From assembly GCA_032622095.1 (NCBI GenBank), contig CP136065.1, positions 39,125,503-39,189,502 of the forward strand: 64,000 nucleotides of DNA. The letters are read 5' to 3'. Origin of the DNA: Siphonodentalium dalli (taxonomy: Eukaryota; Mollusca; Scaphopoda; Gadilida; Siphonodentaliidae). The first letter of the stretch is position 1; each line of letters begins with the position of its first letter. This document shows positions 22,800 to 35,594 of the stretch, piece after piece. The position numbers and the translations under genes are program-made. The notes beneath the pieces were generated by a model. That model worked only from the letters and a program-made list of their open reading frames with translations, ran no database searches and was not told the DNA's origin.

Positions 22800-24880
22800 G
22801 GTCATTTCAGCCAAACCTTGGCTGTTTATTTCACATCAGTTTCTGGGATAACTTGTGTGTCGACTGAGAACCTGCGTGTCAATTGAGGAGAACACACGGA
22901 GGATTTGTGTAAATGTTAGCCCAAACGACATTTCGAAGTAACGACGGGTTTGTTGTTTATTTCGAGGAATAATACCGCATCATATGAATTCAGCCCAAAT
23001 ATATTGACAGGTGTCAATGGTCTAACTCTATACTGAGCAATAAAAAACTAATATTAATAAATACCGAGTATATTTAATTTAACGCCAATGGGTCGTTTAT
23101 GTGCGTTTAAGAGTGTATTTATGATTTGAACATATTTATTGTGACCCACTATATACAATATATATTACACAGATTAAATATAACAATAATGGTATGAGTG
23201 TGGGCACAGAGGATCGGAGCACAAGTTGCCGAACTTATCGGAGCTCCTCTCCCCTGGCATTCAATTGCTAATAAATTCAAATATCGGAGATGGTTTTAAT
23301 TCAGGTGTATTGTAGAAGTTAATGTTTAAGTGTGGCTGTTGGAGTGGCTGTGGTCTCGCAGAATTTGGGGTAAGGGAAACTATAACGAGAAAATTCTGAT
23401 AATTATTAGATTAAGAGATTAAGAGTGTATTTATGCCTAAAGCAAAGTGAAATAACGATCTTAAAATGAATTGGCGGGTATATTTTATTAGTTATCAGGG
23501 TTACCAGGGTCGTAGTTGCATAAATTACAATATATTTTATGTTTATGCTAAGATAACTTGATCGGTATTGAGGTTAACACAAATCCCATATATGGAAATT
23601 CCAAATATGGAAAGTGACGTGCGCAAAACAGATAAAACGACGAAATGTTGTCAAATTCCACGTCTGAATACGCGTCTTATTCTCACTTATACCGTGTTTA
23701 TATCAGTGTTATTCTATGTGTTGTTGTGTATTGTATTACTTTGATCAAGGTTGCGCTTTTGTTATTCTCACAAAAGGTAAATTTGATGCGTGTTTGATGC
23801 GTGTTTACATTTCAAAATTGCGTCTGCCATCTACAGTAACACTAACAGTGCGACGGAATTCCACATGTCCGAGCGCCATTGACTGATTGATTCCTTAATT
23901 ACGAGACTAATTTATCGAATGAGGTCAAATTTTCGCATATAACAAGACTCGTATGTTATTCTGCACCATTCTGACGAGTGCCGACTTTCATTTCGCATTA
24001 TTTTCGTTTTTATCGAAAAATAATCGTTCTCTATCAGTCGACTGGAGATTCCCATGTAAATTTTTTCAACCAAAAAAAAATTCATTGTTTTGCCAATTTC
24101 AAGCTAGTTTATAGCATGGTCATGGCATAATTTGGCCTAGCGAGTGTCGGTAGACGTTTCTTGAGTGTGCACAACAAATTTTGGTCCCAACGAAGCAGGC
24201 TAAAATCCTGAAATTTGTCAATTTTACTTTGCGTGTGAAGAAAATATTCATTTAAACTTCCAAAATTGGTTGAAATATGCTCAACAACATTCAGTTGAAT
24301 GGTGACATTATTTATAGTCACCGACTAACTTCCACGATGAATCAAATTTGTTTTTATTGGTGACAATTATGTCGCGAGAGATAAACATGTAAATTTTTTA
24401 AAGAAAATGTTAAATTTTAGCTCATTTTAAGACTTTAATTGCTTGTAGATCGGTGTTAATTATCTTCGTCAATGATGTCATGTCACGCTTGTTAATAATT
24501 CATTTGTTCGGAAATAGTTATTGGGGGTCGAAATGTATAAAATTTAACTACCACCACTTCCAAAAACAACACCGATAAACAATAACGCTCTTTGTTCCAT
24601 GCAATGGAAATGGCTATTTATTGTCCTGATATCAGTGATATAAATGAATGCCTAAAATTAGTATTATCCTGAAATAAATTTATGCCACTTTGGCGAACAT
24701 GGGAACCACGGTACAATTTATGCCATTTAGGCACACTTCAGAGTGAAATCAGGGCTTATATTTCGGCGAGAATCCAAATCTAGATTCTCGTAAATATTCT
24801 TGCAAATTACCCTGGATTCTCGTGAAAAAGTATATATGGATTCTCGCAAAATCAGATGAAATATATGCCCTGGATATATA
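22800..24880. other. No gene recognised
   Basis: AT-rich, apparently single-copy sequence. A small GATTCTCG-type repeat occurs at 24780-24855. The open frame at 24109-24321 (minus) has no recognisable motif. Confidence 0.45.
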
Positions 24881-24882
24881 GC

Positions 24883-25860
24883 AAATCGTTTAATGCTTTA
24901 GAATTTTTGTTTTCGGAGATTTATATATATGCTTAAAGACATATTATGGACTTGTTATGGACTTTTTCGGGTGCGAGAAATTGATAAGTTAGTGCTCAGG
25001 CACTTTGCCAACCTGGGGAATGTTATCATTCTACTAACATCACTGAACATTTCCAAAAAAATCTACCACACCACCTCATAGAGAACATTGTCTGAACTAC
25101 TCCAAATTGTAAATATTTACATCTCGATTCGGGGCGCAACTATCGGCTATAATTAAACAAAAATGATTTCGCCATCGAGAGTCATTGCATTTAACTAATA
25201 TATAAGAATGACGTTGTGTATCATCCATTTGAATTAATATTCGTAACGAATAACTACTTTGAGAAAGATTATTCTTAATTTCTATTTGATCAATCTGCCC
25301 GGTGTCTGCCGGAGTGTTTCACATCACTTTAATCAAGGAAGACTGTTCAGAAAAACTGCATTTCAAGAAATCGTTTAATGCTTTAGAATTTTGGTTTTCG
25401 GAGATTTATATATATGCTTAAAGACATATTATGGACTTGTTATGGAGTTTTTCGGGTGCGAGAAATTGATAAGTTAGTGCTCAGGCACTTTGCCAACCTG
25501 GGGAATGTTATCATTCTACTAACATCACTGAAAATTTCCAAAAAAATCTACCACACCACTTCACTGATAGAGAACATCGTCTGAACTACTCCAAATTGTA
25601 AATATTTACATCTCGATTCGGGGCGCAACTATCGGCTATAATTAAACAAAAATTATTTCGCCATCGAGAATCATTGCATTTAACTAATATATAAGAATGA
25701 CGTTGTGTATCATCCATTTAGATTAATATTCGTAACAAATAATTACTTTGAGAAAGATTATTCTTAATTTCTATTTGATCACTCTGTCCGTTGTCTGCCG
25801 GAGTGTTTCACATCACTTTAATCAAGGAAGACTGTTCAGAAAAACTGCATTTCAAGATCA
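24883..25860. repeat. 485-bp direct tandem duplication
   Basis: 24883-25367 and 25368-25852 are two near-identical copies starting ATCGTTTAATGCTTTAGAAT. Differences are few (small substitutions and one 4-bp indel near 25562), so the duplication is recent. Part of the unit (from TGTAAATATTTACATCTCGA onward) has an older relative at 34972-35215 and a worn one near 40800-40960, so the unit contains a dispersed repeat. The frames at 25748-25997 are not recognisable genes. Confidence 0.9.
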
Positions 25861-25924
25861 CCAAACAACTTTCCTTTTTAGGGCCACCACATCTTTCCAA
25901 AGATGTACTTCTTCCATTTTGCTA

Positions 25925-26225
25925 TCAAAGACCGAAAAATGTCGTTAAACTAGAGATCCAAATACCCACTAAGGCCCCCTATATCTTGAAATATTAAAGA
26001 CCGAGAATGTCGTTAAACTATAAAGACCGAAAAATGTCGTTAAACTAGAGATCCAAATACCCCCTATATCTTGAGATATTATAAAGACCTAAAAATGTCA
26101 GTAAACTATTAAAGACCGAAAAATGTCGTTAAACTACAAAGACCGAAAAATGTCGTTAAACTAGAGATCCAAACATCCCCATCCCCTATTTTTTTAGACA
26201 ATTAAGAACGAAATATGTCGTTACA
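25925..26225. repeat. Minisatellite, ~27-bp core
   Basis: The core AAAGACCGAAAAATGTCGTT followed by AAACTA occurs about seven times, partly alternating with AGAGATCCAAATACCC segments. Irregular spacing. Confidence 0.8.
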
Positions 26226-26229
26226 CCAT

Positions 26230-27689
26230 TAATACATAATTTGTGTTTATGAAAGTCTGGCACCCATTAGCAGTTTGTTTTCAGTACATTTTAATATTCA
26301 TTGGAACGTAAACAATTATTCGCTGACAGAAATCATGTTAATATTGCCTTTCGTTACTGGTTTCCTCGACTCAAATATTTCTCACTGCTCAATACTTATA
26401 ATTAAAAAAAATGTTCTGTGTTTTGTGTCACTTCTTAATAGCATTATGTATTCTGCTATTGACAAGAAAAAAAGTTGCAGTATACGTTAAAGGTACGGAA
26501 GGCCTTGGTGGGTATCCTGTGAACATATTTCCACCTGCCAAAAACCGCTACAAACGAAAATAATATTCAAATATAGACATACTTTGTTAATATACAAATG
26601 AGAAATATCTCATACACAGTATGTTATTGTCGTAAATTTGACGATTGTTATGTAAACAAAGCATAAAAAGTTACTTTCTTGGTGTTTCTTTATATTATGA
26701 TGGTAAACATAAAGAGCGTTCATTGTTGCTCAATTCCTTATTTGGAAATAATAAAGAGCGTTTATACCATTTGTGTGTGATTAGCCAGTAGCATTGTGCT
26801 GCATTCTATAACACAATCAGACTCTTGTTTAGGTAAAATTTAGTAGGTCTTTATGTGAGCATGATGTTTACGCGATAGTGATCGTATATTTGAACCAAAA
26901 TGTATGCGTTTTAATATTTTTCTGTTTACGGTGTTTGGAACAAATATGAATATTTTCGACAACTAAGCCCCCTCGTCCCTTTAATATAATTAATATAACA
27001 TCCCTCATCCAATAATCTCCAAATTGCATATCTAATTTCAATCCTAGTTACACGTCACGCCGCCCCTCATCATTTGCCAATTGTACACCCTTTTTTTGCT
27101 GCTGCTGCAACTGTTCAATTTCTTTAAAAATTATTGAAAAAATGGCCCTCCCGCCCGCCGACATTTACCTCTGATTTTTTTTTTATCATCGGTCCGCACC
27201 AAAATTGAGCACACGTCCCTATATAATATACCTATTTAAACCGAGTATACACGGTGGTGTACTATATCAACCGTTCATTTAACCATTTAGGTAGCATATT
27301 TCCACGTATACGTTATCACGACAAATCCCTGCTGATCTGTTATTAATGAACCAAACACTTATCATGTCAACACACTCTGGCCCGCCAATGCTACAGTGTA
27401 TAAACGTAACGGGGCAAATATGCACATTATATTGGCAGCTAACGAGAGCATTCATCATCAGCAATCTGCTCACCCCTTTTAGCCGATACGATAGAAACTA
27501 AACGATTTGTTACTTCTAATTACCCGGTCTTAATTACACTACTTGCGTGTTAATAAAGTACGACCCCATTACCACTAAAGGTGAAACATGGGATTTAGAA
27601 CATTAATATTCACTCTTACATAGTTCCACATTCAAGGTTCGTCTTGTGTAATCGTATGTCAGTTGTAACGTTGTGAAACCGCAACCGAA
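26230..27689. other. No gene recognised
   Basis: AT-rich sequence with T runs near 27089 and 27176. Two 'ataaagagcgttca/tttata' segments lie near 26710 and 26752. Nothing recognisable as coding. Confidence 0.45.
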
Positions 27690-28830
27690 CTGAATTATTC
27701 TATTGCTAAATAGTTCATGGCTGACCTGATGCATGCATCTTAGTTTTCTTGGTTGATCTTAGTATAATAGCTATGAGAGATTACTCTACCTGGAGTTTGG
27801 GTATGAGCATTCAGATAAAAATACTTTAAAATGTTATGGATCCGGGGATGGAACGCTCGTGCTATTTGCCGGTAAACTCAATCGCATTGACGTCACGCGC
27901 ACATTGGGTTAAGTCCATATATTCCCGAGCGATTAACTCTCCCCACCACGCAGAAATCGCTGGCTGCTGAACCAAACAGAGCAATTTCATAAAACAAATT
28001 TCTGTAAGGCTATACCAAATAAACATCAATAGATTATCATCACATTTTCTTGGAAAATTTGGGCGGCGAATTTTATGTTTTATCCAGGGGGGGGGTCGGA
28101 AAAACATTTCAGGCACGTATGGCATTTTTTCGCTTTCGATCATTTTTTGTACCCACCCACCCCCACAGCCAATTTTTTTCCGTTTTCGGCAGTTTTTTTC
28201 CGACCATTTTTTGACACCCACCCCCCCCCTTTTAACACTAAAACAGAGATTTGCGGGGGGAAATTCACTGTAAACAGCTGTATATGAATTTCTGTGCATA
28301 CTATTTATCATGGATGTTAACATGGACATGTAAATAGGAATGAGTAATTTTGAGGTCATTCGGCCAAAAAAACATGGCTGCCAGCGGCCATCTTGGATTT
28401 CAAAATTTGCAACAAAATACAACACGATAACTGCCTGCAGTCAGTTTACCAGTTAGAATTACATTATTTCTCTCATTCAAACTGATTCAAAGTGGTTTTG
28501 AAGCCCAACTCATTGCCAAAACACTAAAAACAAGCAGGAATTTTTTTTTTTAGTTGCGGAAAAAATTGCTTGCCGGAAGAAATTTTTTCACCCCCCCCCC
28601 CTGTTTTATCTTTAAATTACTGCGCCACATTCAGTGACAAAACAGTCCTATATTCACGAATGCATACATTGTGCTAAACTATATATGCATCAGTAAAATG
28701 TAATATGTGTACATAAACATTGATAAATTATAATACAACTATTTGTATTTTTGTTATCTACATTGATGTATGCATGGGTTTATATTATGAAGAACGTTAT
28801 CGATAAGTTACGCAAGTGAAACTGGTTCAT
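27690..28830 (+). mobile_element. Helicase-bearing element, copy C (deleted tail, with insertion)
   Basis: 27697-27750 matches copy B near 21605-21660 (TTCATGGCTGACCTGATGC). It then jumps to the part equivalent to copy A 3871-4110 (AGTATAATAGCTATGAGAGA onward). After CAAAACAAAT an unrelated block of about 660 bp (27995-28655) interrupts, and the match resumes at GAATGCATACATTGTGCTAA, equal to copy A 4119. So this copy has an internal deletion of about 1.1 kb and an insertion. Confidence 0.55.
27995..28655. repeat. Insertion in copy C with G/C homopolymers and one 'catcttggattt' unit
   Basis: Runs of G or C occur at about 28087-28094, 28220-28227, 28255-28260 and 28590-28600. 28300-28405 is one minus-strand unit of the ~160-bp repeat arrayed at 47190-48060 (CCAAGATGGCCGCTGGCAGC on the minus strand). 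The minus-strand frame at 27862-28425 crosses these repeats and is not a gene. Confidence 0.55.
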
Positions 28831-28959
28831 ACCAAACCACACTATAGTTATGTATAAGACTATAATTATTCCAAATATCTCTATATTTGGTATGTGTGTA
28901 AACTGTAAACGTGCTTGAACATACTTCAGCATTTCACACACAGCCCATGCAAGCATCAC

Positions 28960-29770
28960 TGACATTTGCTAAATAGGGGTAGACTCATCCATGTGGTTCG
29001 TTTTACGTAGCTATACTTTTTTTGGAATGACGATGAATGTATTACTGGCCTTCGACATAGTGTCATTATAGTCTATATCATCTTTGTGATAAAGGTATAT
29101 CCACAATCCACAATCTATTGTTTTAAAGCGGGTATTAGGGGCCGTTCATAGGATGGCCAAAACATCGGGGACCGAGGCTGATGATAATTTAGGCATTATT
29201 ACAGGCCTACCATTAAATACTGGTCAATTTATAAATCATGTAGTCATTCTAGACAAGTATTGACATCCGTTCCAATTTTTGCACAACCCCTAACACCAGA
29301 CAATAATAACAATGAAGACACAATGTAGCTATCGATATCTGTCTCAAACTATTATCAACAATTATTTGATTACTGTTAGACAAGTATTGTATTCATAATC
29401 AAATACACCAACTGGGAAACATATTTATATTGTATTCGTAAGCATCACATTTAAAACTAATTGAATCGCTCCTCCCTGCACATAGCCGAACTAATAACAA
29501 AACATTCCACACAAATTACTGGCTGGAAAATAAAAATACGTGAACAATTTCCGCACGACGGGGGACGTCCACTTTAGTATTTACTCAGATCTCATTAAGA
29601 ATTGGAAAACGGTGGGGACTAACTCCATGCACACATGTTTTCTTTGTGACTACTCATACTTCTCAAGGGGTCGAGTTATTTCACCCCCACCCCTTGTGAA
29701 CATTTTCAGCAAATGAAAATCTCATGCCGAGGGACCTGGTAATAGGGGTGGTGTCTCAGCCTCCCCCCCC
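28960..29770. other. No gene recognised
   Basis: AT-rich sequence without repeats or coding signal that I can identify. Confidence 0.4.
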
Positions 29771-29779
29771 CACACACAA

Positions 29780-29955
29780 TGTAGTCTCATGCCAACTTTG
29801 GTTGGCTAACATCGGTTAGAAATTAAACACCTGACCCAACGTCGGTTGGAAATTAAATGCCTGACACATCATCTGTTAGAAATTAAACGCCTGACACAAT
29901 ATCGGTTAGAAATTAAACGCCTTAGACAACATCTTTGGAAATTAAACGCTCCTTT
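29780..29955. repeat. Minisatellite, ~36-bp unit, five copies
   Basis: Units contain GGTTAGAAATTAAACGCCTG and ACAACATC with small changes. Located about 350 bp upstream of the TATA element at 30309. Confidence 0.8.
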
Positions 29956-30306
29956 GAAAAATCCATTTTTATGTTATCGAGGTCATGTAAATCTCTCAGA
30001 AAAGTCCCATCACCTGTGAGAAATCAACAGTAATCTATCGTTGTTCATTGTTAAATGATTAGTGATTGGTTAACTCATCATTTCATAGTACCGGCGATAT
30101 TGTCGTTGTCACTAATCACAAAAATATAGCAAACATTGTAACTTTTCAATATTAATTATGTGTCAACAAAGTTAACTACGACGTGACGTCCTACTTTGAA
30201 CTATGTTGTTTGATAAATAACAGTCATTCAAACAACACTGATAACGGATGAATGGCGGCAGACTCTTGAATTGTTTTTGGTGGGTTTTTACCCCACGTCC
30301 CGTCTA

Positions 30307-30345
30307 AGGTATAAATACCCCCGACACTCGTACACACTAAATACA
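30307..30345 (+). promoter_or_regulatory. TATA-type core promoter
   Basis: GGTATAAATACCCCC is a strong TATA box (30309-30316). About 30 bp downstream lies CACACTAAATACACGAGG, a plausible start region. A 5' UTR intron is possible: donor GAGGG|GTAAGT at about 30458 and acceptor CGCTTTCAG at about 30652, followed 18 bp later by ATG. Together these fit the start of a gene on the plus strand. Confidence 0.5.
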
Positions 30346-30669
30346 CGAGGGTCAATGTTGGAAGGTTGAGAATTCCGGAGGTTCAATTGGTCTCTCACGG
30401 GGAACAAATTGCCTATCCTGGGGTGCACACTAAACATTGGGGTTTAAGATTCGAGGGGTAAGTTAATTGGAGACTTGATTCCATAGTTTTGCGTGGCAAC
30501 GAGGGGTCGTTTTCAATCTCACTGAGACTCATTTGAACCCTCCCGGGAGATATTACTTAATTGGAGGAACGAGATGTGGAAATTGGGGGGTTCCGCAATT
30601 TCCGTGCTAATCTCATTGGTGCACGTGATATATTTGGAGACTCGCTTTCAGATTCACATTTTATAGATC

Positions 30670-30751
30670 ATGGCGGACGATTTTGTCTCCGGAAAATTGG
30701 TTGAATGGGGCCTCTCCGCCCTCTCGGCGGACCTGCAACAACGATTTAGTG
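30670..30751 (+). CDS. Candidate first coding exon (MADDFVSGKLVEWGL...)
   Basis: ATG in good context (GATCATGGCGG) opens 27 codons, MADDFVSGKLVEWGL then SALSADLQQRF, ending phase 1 at a strong donor (G|GTAAGTATTT). GC content is higher than in the surroundings. The residue pattern (K-L-x-E-W-G-L-x-x-L ... L-x-x-x-F) resembles the start of a SAM domain, but only the first helix is present. Upstream there is a TATA box and a possible UTR intron. A downstream exon with matching phase is proposed at 31522. Confidence 0.5.
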
Positions 30752-31392
30752 GTAAGTATTTTTTGTATCCATGTAGGTAACACAGATAACGAAACTTGAA
30801 CTGTGTTTGTTATTGCATGATGGCCATGCAAATGTTTCAAAAATCAAATTGAGAGCATGTGTGTAGTTAACAGTCTAAAAATAGAATGTGTCGATCGAAC
30901 ACATTTGTGATCGAGGTGAGACGACTTAAAATAACTCGGAATTAGGAAAATATTGCATTCCACAATGACAATGTCATGTTGCAATATTGCCTTGACACAT
31001 TTCTGGGACTGCACCATATTCATAATTCATATAAAATTCAAGACAATAAACTATAAATTATCTTCACAATCAAATCGTTTCGTTTTTCCTCGTTTTGCAT
31101 CTGTCGCCGTAGAAACGCAATACTTCACTTTTCACCACAACAAAAAAAAAACGCAAATTTCTACTATATACACGATAAGAAGAAGAATAGACTATATATA
31201 TATCGATAATGTATTGGAACATGTATCAATAACACTTTATAGCAGGCAGCTAATTTTGGCTTGACATTTTCTTGTTCAGGTGATTTAGATCTAACTGATT
31301 AATATTATTACCACTTTATAGGGCGTTCTCTAGTCTAGGCCATTGATAATGTTTTTCGGGGCGTTCCAAATAGCGTATTGTTACCAAAACAG

Positions 31393-31443
31393 CGGGCTGC
31401 GGGCCGATAATGAGAAGCCTAGTTCAATATCGGCCCGCCGCCC
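31393..31443. repeat. GC-rich hairpin
   Basis: GGGCTGCGGGCCGATA pairs with TATCGGCCCGCCGCCC around a 20-base loop. It lies in the proposed first intron. Confidence 0.75.
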
Positions 31444-31521
31444 GGAAACTATAGATCTCGTTTATTATCGTGAGAGTTACGTCCCTTCAACTTCCGATTA
31501 TTATGGCGTGTTTATTTCAAG

Positions 31522-31612
31522 AAAATAATGGGAAGATGTATCCGATTTCCTCGACACAAAAGTGGTTTTATGATTGGAATTCACGCCATACGATTGAATT
31601 ATTGTATCAAGC
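31522..31612 (+). CDS. Candidate second exon
   Basis: Preceded by TGTTTATTTCAAG and followed by a good donor (GC|GTAAGTATGC). Entering in the phase left by the exon at 30670, it reads ENNGKMYPISSTQ then KWFYDWNSRHTIELLYQ, with no stop, and leaves phase 2. The aromatic-rich residues do not identify a family. The acceptor is only moderate and chance is possible. Confidence 0.32.
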
Positions 31613-31844
31613 GTAAGTATGCATTGATACTTTTAGCTGTCAATTAACCTCTCATTGGTTGTTACGCGTCTCCAATGCTGGGTTTTCCCCTGTCCTATTT
31701 TCGAGACTCCGTCAGTCCGTGTCAGCTGACAAGTCAAATGATACCAAACTTAAATGTTCTTGAAAATATTTCTCTCTTAATCTACTTCATTATTCCACTA
31801 AATCCTTAAATGGGTCAAATGTCCAAAACTGTGGTAATAATAGT

Positions 31845-32021
31845 AATAACATGATTTCATCGGGCATTATGGTTTATTAACGGCCCTCTGGAATGATTAA
31901 CAGCCCTCGGGCCTATTATCGTCCCTCGACTTCGTCTCGGGCCGCTAATAGGCACTTGGGCTGTTAATCATTCCAGCCGGGCCATTAATAAACCATAACG
32001 CCCTCAAAAATCATGTTATTG
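31845..32021. repeat. 177-bp foldback
   Basis: Ends TAATAACATGATTTCATCGG and the reverse complement at 32003-32021. Paired inner blocks include GGTTTATTAACGGCCC, GGAATGATTAACAGCCC and GGGCCTATTATCG, with a GACTTCGTC centre. Several arm mismatches. Probable MITE. Confidence 0.8.
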
Positions 32022-33380
32022 TAACATTGTTATATTATTTTGTCATGACGTACACTGTACAGTACAGGTCGGGCACACATCCAAAACGGTCTAGTACGTA
32101 GCTCGTTTTGTCTACTGTCGCCCGATTGAGCTACGTTTTTAATGTGATTTACACACCTTTTTGCGGATAGTCAGCTCAAGCAGTGAATGGAACTCGCCCC
32201 ATTAATCTCTTGCTCGAGATGTTCCCTTTTGACCTATTTTAACTCACCAACCAAACAACGTTTTAGCAGCCACCTATTGATCATACTTCCGGGAATAGTT
32301 CCATCTTCGGTGATGAATATTGTATTTAATGTACATTTCAAGGTATTCCTCATTGCACAAGAGTGTTATTAAAACCATTATGACCAACATCGACCGCTGT
32401 AGAAAATTTTCACACAAAATTAGCGTCGCCGTGTCGACAAAAGGCATTGCAGTTGAGAGTGGCAGAGAATATGGTAGCCTATTTTCGATGCGCAAATTAG
32501 CGATTATAGTTTATATCGAAAAACAGTTGGTTTGAGGGTATAATATATAACTGAATACAGTTTGGTTAGCTGAATTCAGCTATTGTAGCTGTATTCTCAC
32601 ATTTGCCAGAGTACCTGCTTATTGCTTGTAGAAAATTTAGCAAACAATCTTTACATGTACATATCGAAAGGCCAGACATCTTCGGGTTTCCGATTCCGAA
32701 TTTTTTTTGTATTTGTGACTTACTGCATCATTATGCGCATAAAAGGCATTAATTGTCACTTGTTTTTCTTCTTCCATTCCAAAATATGAAAGACCTGATA
32801 TTGCACTGTCAATTGAATGTAGCAGAATGTCCATAAAAGCAATATTTGGTATTAAATAAAACGTGATTGTTTTGGGCTGACTTTTGTAGTACGTGTCCAT
32901 CCGCGCGCTATAAGCTATAGGGCTCTGCGAATATTCGAGATTCGATTCAATGTCGATATCGGGCACCCGAATCGGTCTGCTGATTCGGATATTTTCGAAT
33001 CGATGTTACTTTGGTGTAGTGTCGTTTTTTTGCATCTAGAAATACATGTTCAGAATACACGTGCATTATGCAAATTATGTGCTTCGGTTGCAACCCGTGA
33101 CGGTGATCAATCGCCGCATGTATTTGTAATCTGTATCGACACTGTATAAATTGTCTACACAGTGCTTGAACGCTAGATGCGGAATTTAACTCAATTGATT
33201 TCGGTTGTAATTTATGTGTGCTTTCTAGGACCCCCTCCATGAAGACAAACTATATTGTGAATATGGGATGTTGGTGTGTGATCTATTGTGGGTTGAAAAG
33301 TTTAACAGATAACCATCATTGCAATTACATGTATATAGCCGAACGGTGTACCCATGTCCAAGTGTCAATTCCTTACCGAA
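32022..33380. other. No gene recognised
   Basis: Mixed AT-rich sequence. The open frames at 32187-32535 and 32637-33240 carry no recognisable motif. It would lie within an intron if the gene model from 30670 is right. Confidence 0.4.
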
Positions 33381-33384
33381 ATCA

Positions 33385-33790
33385 TTAGCCATCTGTTAGC
33401 CATTCTTTAGCACTCAGAAGAGAAGGAATGATGGCTTACTGATGGCTAGTAGTTTTCAGAGGATATGGATGGCTAATGCAAAATTTAGCCATCGAGGCTA
33501 GGTGATGGCTAGATGATGGCTTATTAGCCATCGCTTAGCCCTCCTATAGGCCGAAATATTTAAATGAGCTAAGCCATCGCTTAGCCCTCGATGGATGGAT
33601 GGCTAGTAGGCCGATGGCTAGTAGGCCGATGGCTAGTACACTACTGATGGCTTGTAAGCTGATGGCTAGTAGGCCGATGGCTAGTAAGCCGATGGCTAGT
33701 AGGCCGATGGCTAGTAAGCCGATGGCTAGTAGGCCGATGGCTAGTAGACCGATGGCTAGTAAGCCATCGGATTGTTAGCCCTGGACATTT
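33385..33790. repeat. 15-bp minisatellite in both orientations
   Basis: 33590-33775 is a run of GATGGCTAGTAGGCC / GATGGCTAGTAAGCC units of 15 bp. The preceding 200 bp carries the same GATGGCTA word mixed with its reverse complement TAGCCATC, so the region can form many short hairpins. No coding role. Confidence 0.9.
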
Positions 33791-34179
33791 AGTGATGGCT
33801 ATGTTATATAACTTGCTTCAGGAGGAATAACTCTTTGGCATCATCTATTTGAGAATGAATTATCTTTAAAATAATATGTTATATCATAAAAATAATTTTT
33901 AACAACATATTTAACAATGTCCATTATTTTTGTTATCTTTTGCCAAGTTTTCATCATAAATACAGTGGAAACGATTTGCAATTGTATCACTGGACACCCG
34001 GACTGCATGCTATCTGGAATCATGCAACATCTTCACATTAGGCTGGGCCAGCCAAAGATTTCTGCAGATTTTTGTCAAAATTCAAAAGAAAATAGTCTGG
34101 TCAACTTCAAGATAAATCTTTAACCCTTTCAATATGAGAACTATATATGCTGGTGCAGCATTAAAGAACCTGGTTCCAG

Positions 34180-34255
34180 CTGAATTCTCTTATATATGCG
34201 AGTTTGCCATCTATAGGGATCAAGCCTTATATAAGAGAATTTACTGGCTAGCTGG
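34180..34255. repeat. Small foldback (ATTCTCTTATATA type)
   Basis: CAGCTGAATTCTCTTATATA pairs with TATATAAGAGAATTTACTGG. Related inverted pairs with an outer context of 'gtgccaa...attctctt' occur at about 44075-44175 and 48840-48910. The plus-strand frame at 34134-34397 spans it and is not supported as a gene. Confidence 0.55.
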
Positions 34256-34971
34256 AGAATTGCATTGGTACAGGATTTTCAAAAAATTTCAAGAAGCTCC
34301 CATTGGAATGGTTAAATATGAATATGTTTTTTTCAAGATGTTTAATGTGTCATATCTAGGTTACGGGTCGGTACTTACTGTGGTGATACCACCATAATAC
34401 CACTGTTATCATCTTGCATCGCAGGTCACCGTGCTATTGGTGCTCGTTACCGCCATACACTGCGTTATTTTTTTCGTGACCACGTTCAATTTACTACAAA
34501 CTGCCCTCCACCGTGTAGTGAAAACATGCGTGAAACAAACTACATGTAGGTGGCCTGCAGGAATCCAATTTGTGATCTCGGGAAGTTAAAAAAATACATT
34601 ATTGTAACTACAGAACACAATCCTACTCAAGATATTAAAATTTTCGTATTGCGATAATCGGCAACCGAAAAAGTTATATTGATCTTCTGTGCTAAGTTTT
34701 GTCGTGTTTTTTTATTATATTCAGCTGATATACAATTAAATTGTTATCTGGATAAACCTGTCAATGAGTGTATGCAGTCTGTAAGTTATAACTAGACCAA
34801 GGTTTCCTTAGTTAATTCTCAGTCGAGAGATACAGCGGTACTTAAATTAATTTTTGAGATGGACAGAATTCCCAGCTTGTGACAGCTAGCCTAGCTCATT
34901 AATATTCAAGCCTAATGGAGTTGTTAGTGAGGTAATAACGCTTAAGAGTAATTAGCTATTAAATATGAATT

Positions 34972-35215
34972 TGGCCTCCCATAGAAAACACTGTCTGATC
35001 TACACTCAATTGTAAATATTTACATCTCGATTCGGGACGCAACAATCTTCGATAAGCTAATGCAGATGATTTTGCCATTAATATACGCATTGCATTTAAT
35101 AAATATATAAGACTGTCGGTGTGTTGTAAATTTGGATTAATATTCATAAAAATAACTAGTTTGAGCAAGATTATTCTCCATTTCTTTTGATCACCCAACA
35201 AAATGTTTCATATCA
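34972..35215. repeat. Diverged copy of the 24.9-25.9 kb duplicated unit
   Basis: Same orientation. Shared blocks include TGTAAATATTTACATCTCGA followed by TTCGGGACGCAAC, ATATATAAGA and GATTATTCT...TTTGATCA. Much more diverged than the two tandem copies. Confidence 0.7.
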
Positions 35216-35594
35216 CTTTAATACTGGCGCCATCAGTTTGTTCCAGACAGACATCCCATATAAACTAAACTTTCGGTTAATTACACACATAATATTATAA
35301 AAGACTATTATGTACTTGTTCGTCGTGTGAAACTAACTTTATAGATCATGCCACAAATCTATACTCTGGCTAACGCCTATAAAATTCATATATTCCATGC
35401 ACCTGTCCATAATCTTGGAACTTTTTGAAGTTTTGACGGGAACCTTAATGTAAAGTCGAAAATATAACTTGAGGAGAAATTGCATAAATTATTGTAAGCA
35501 AAGCAAAATCGCTCACAAAATCACTTACATCATCAAATTTCGGGTTGGGTCCTTCAGTCAAGTAATAATGAAGAACTCTTTTTCCTGTGTTATT

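Noticed and set aside
27862..28425. Minus-strand open frame of 187 codons
   Set aside because: It crosses repeat copy C, homopolymers and an inverted unit of the 47-kb array; no protein family is visible.
31343..31528. Plus-strand frame of 61 codons
   Set aside because: Crosses the GC-rich hairpin at 31393 and ends at a stop overlapping the proposed exon boundary.
34134..34397. Plus-strand frame of 87 codons
   Set aside because: Covers a small foldback repeat found at two other places.
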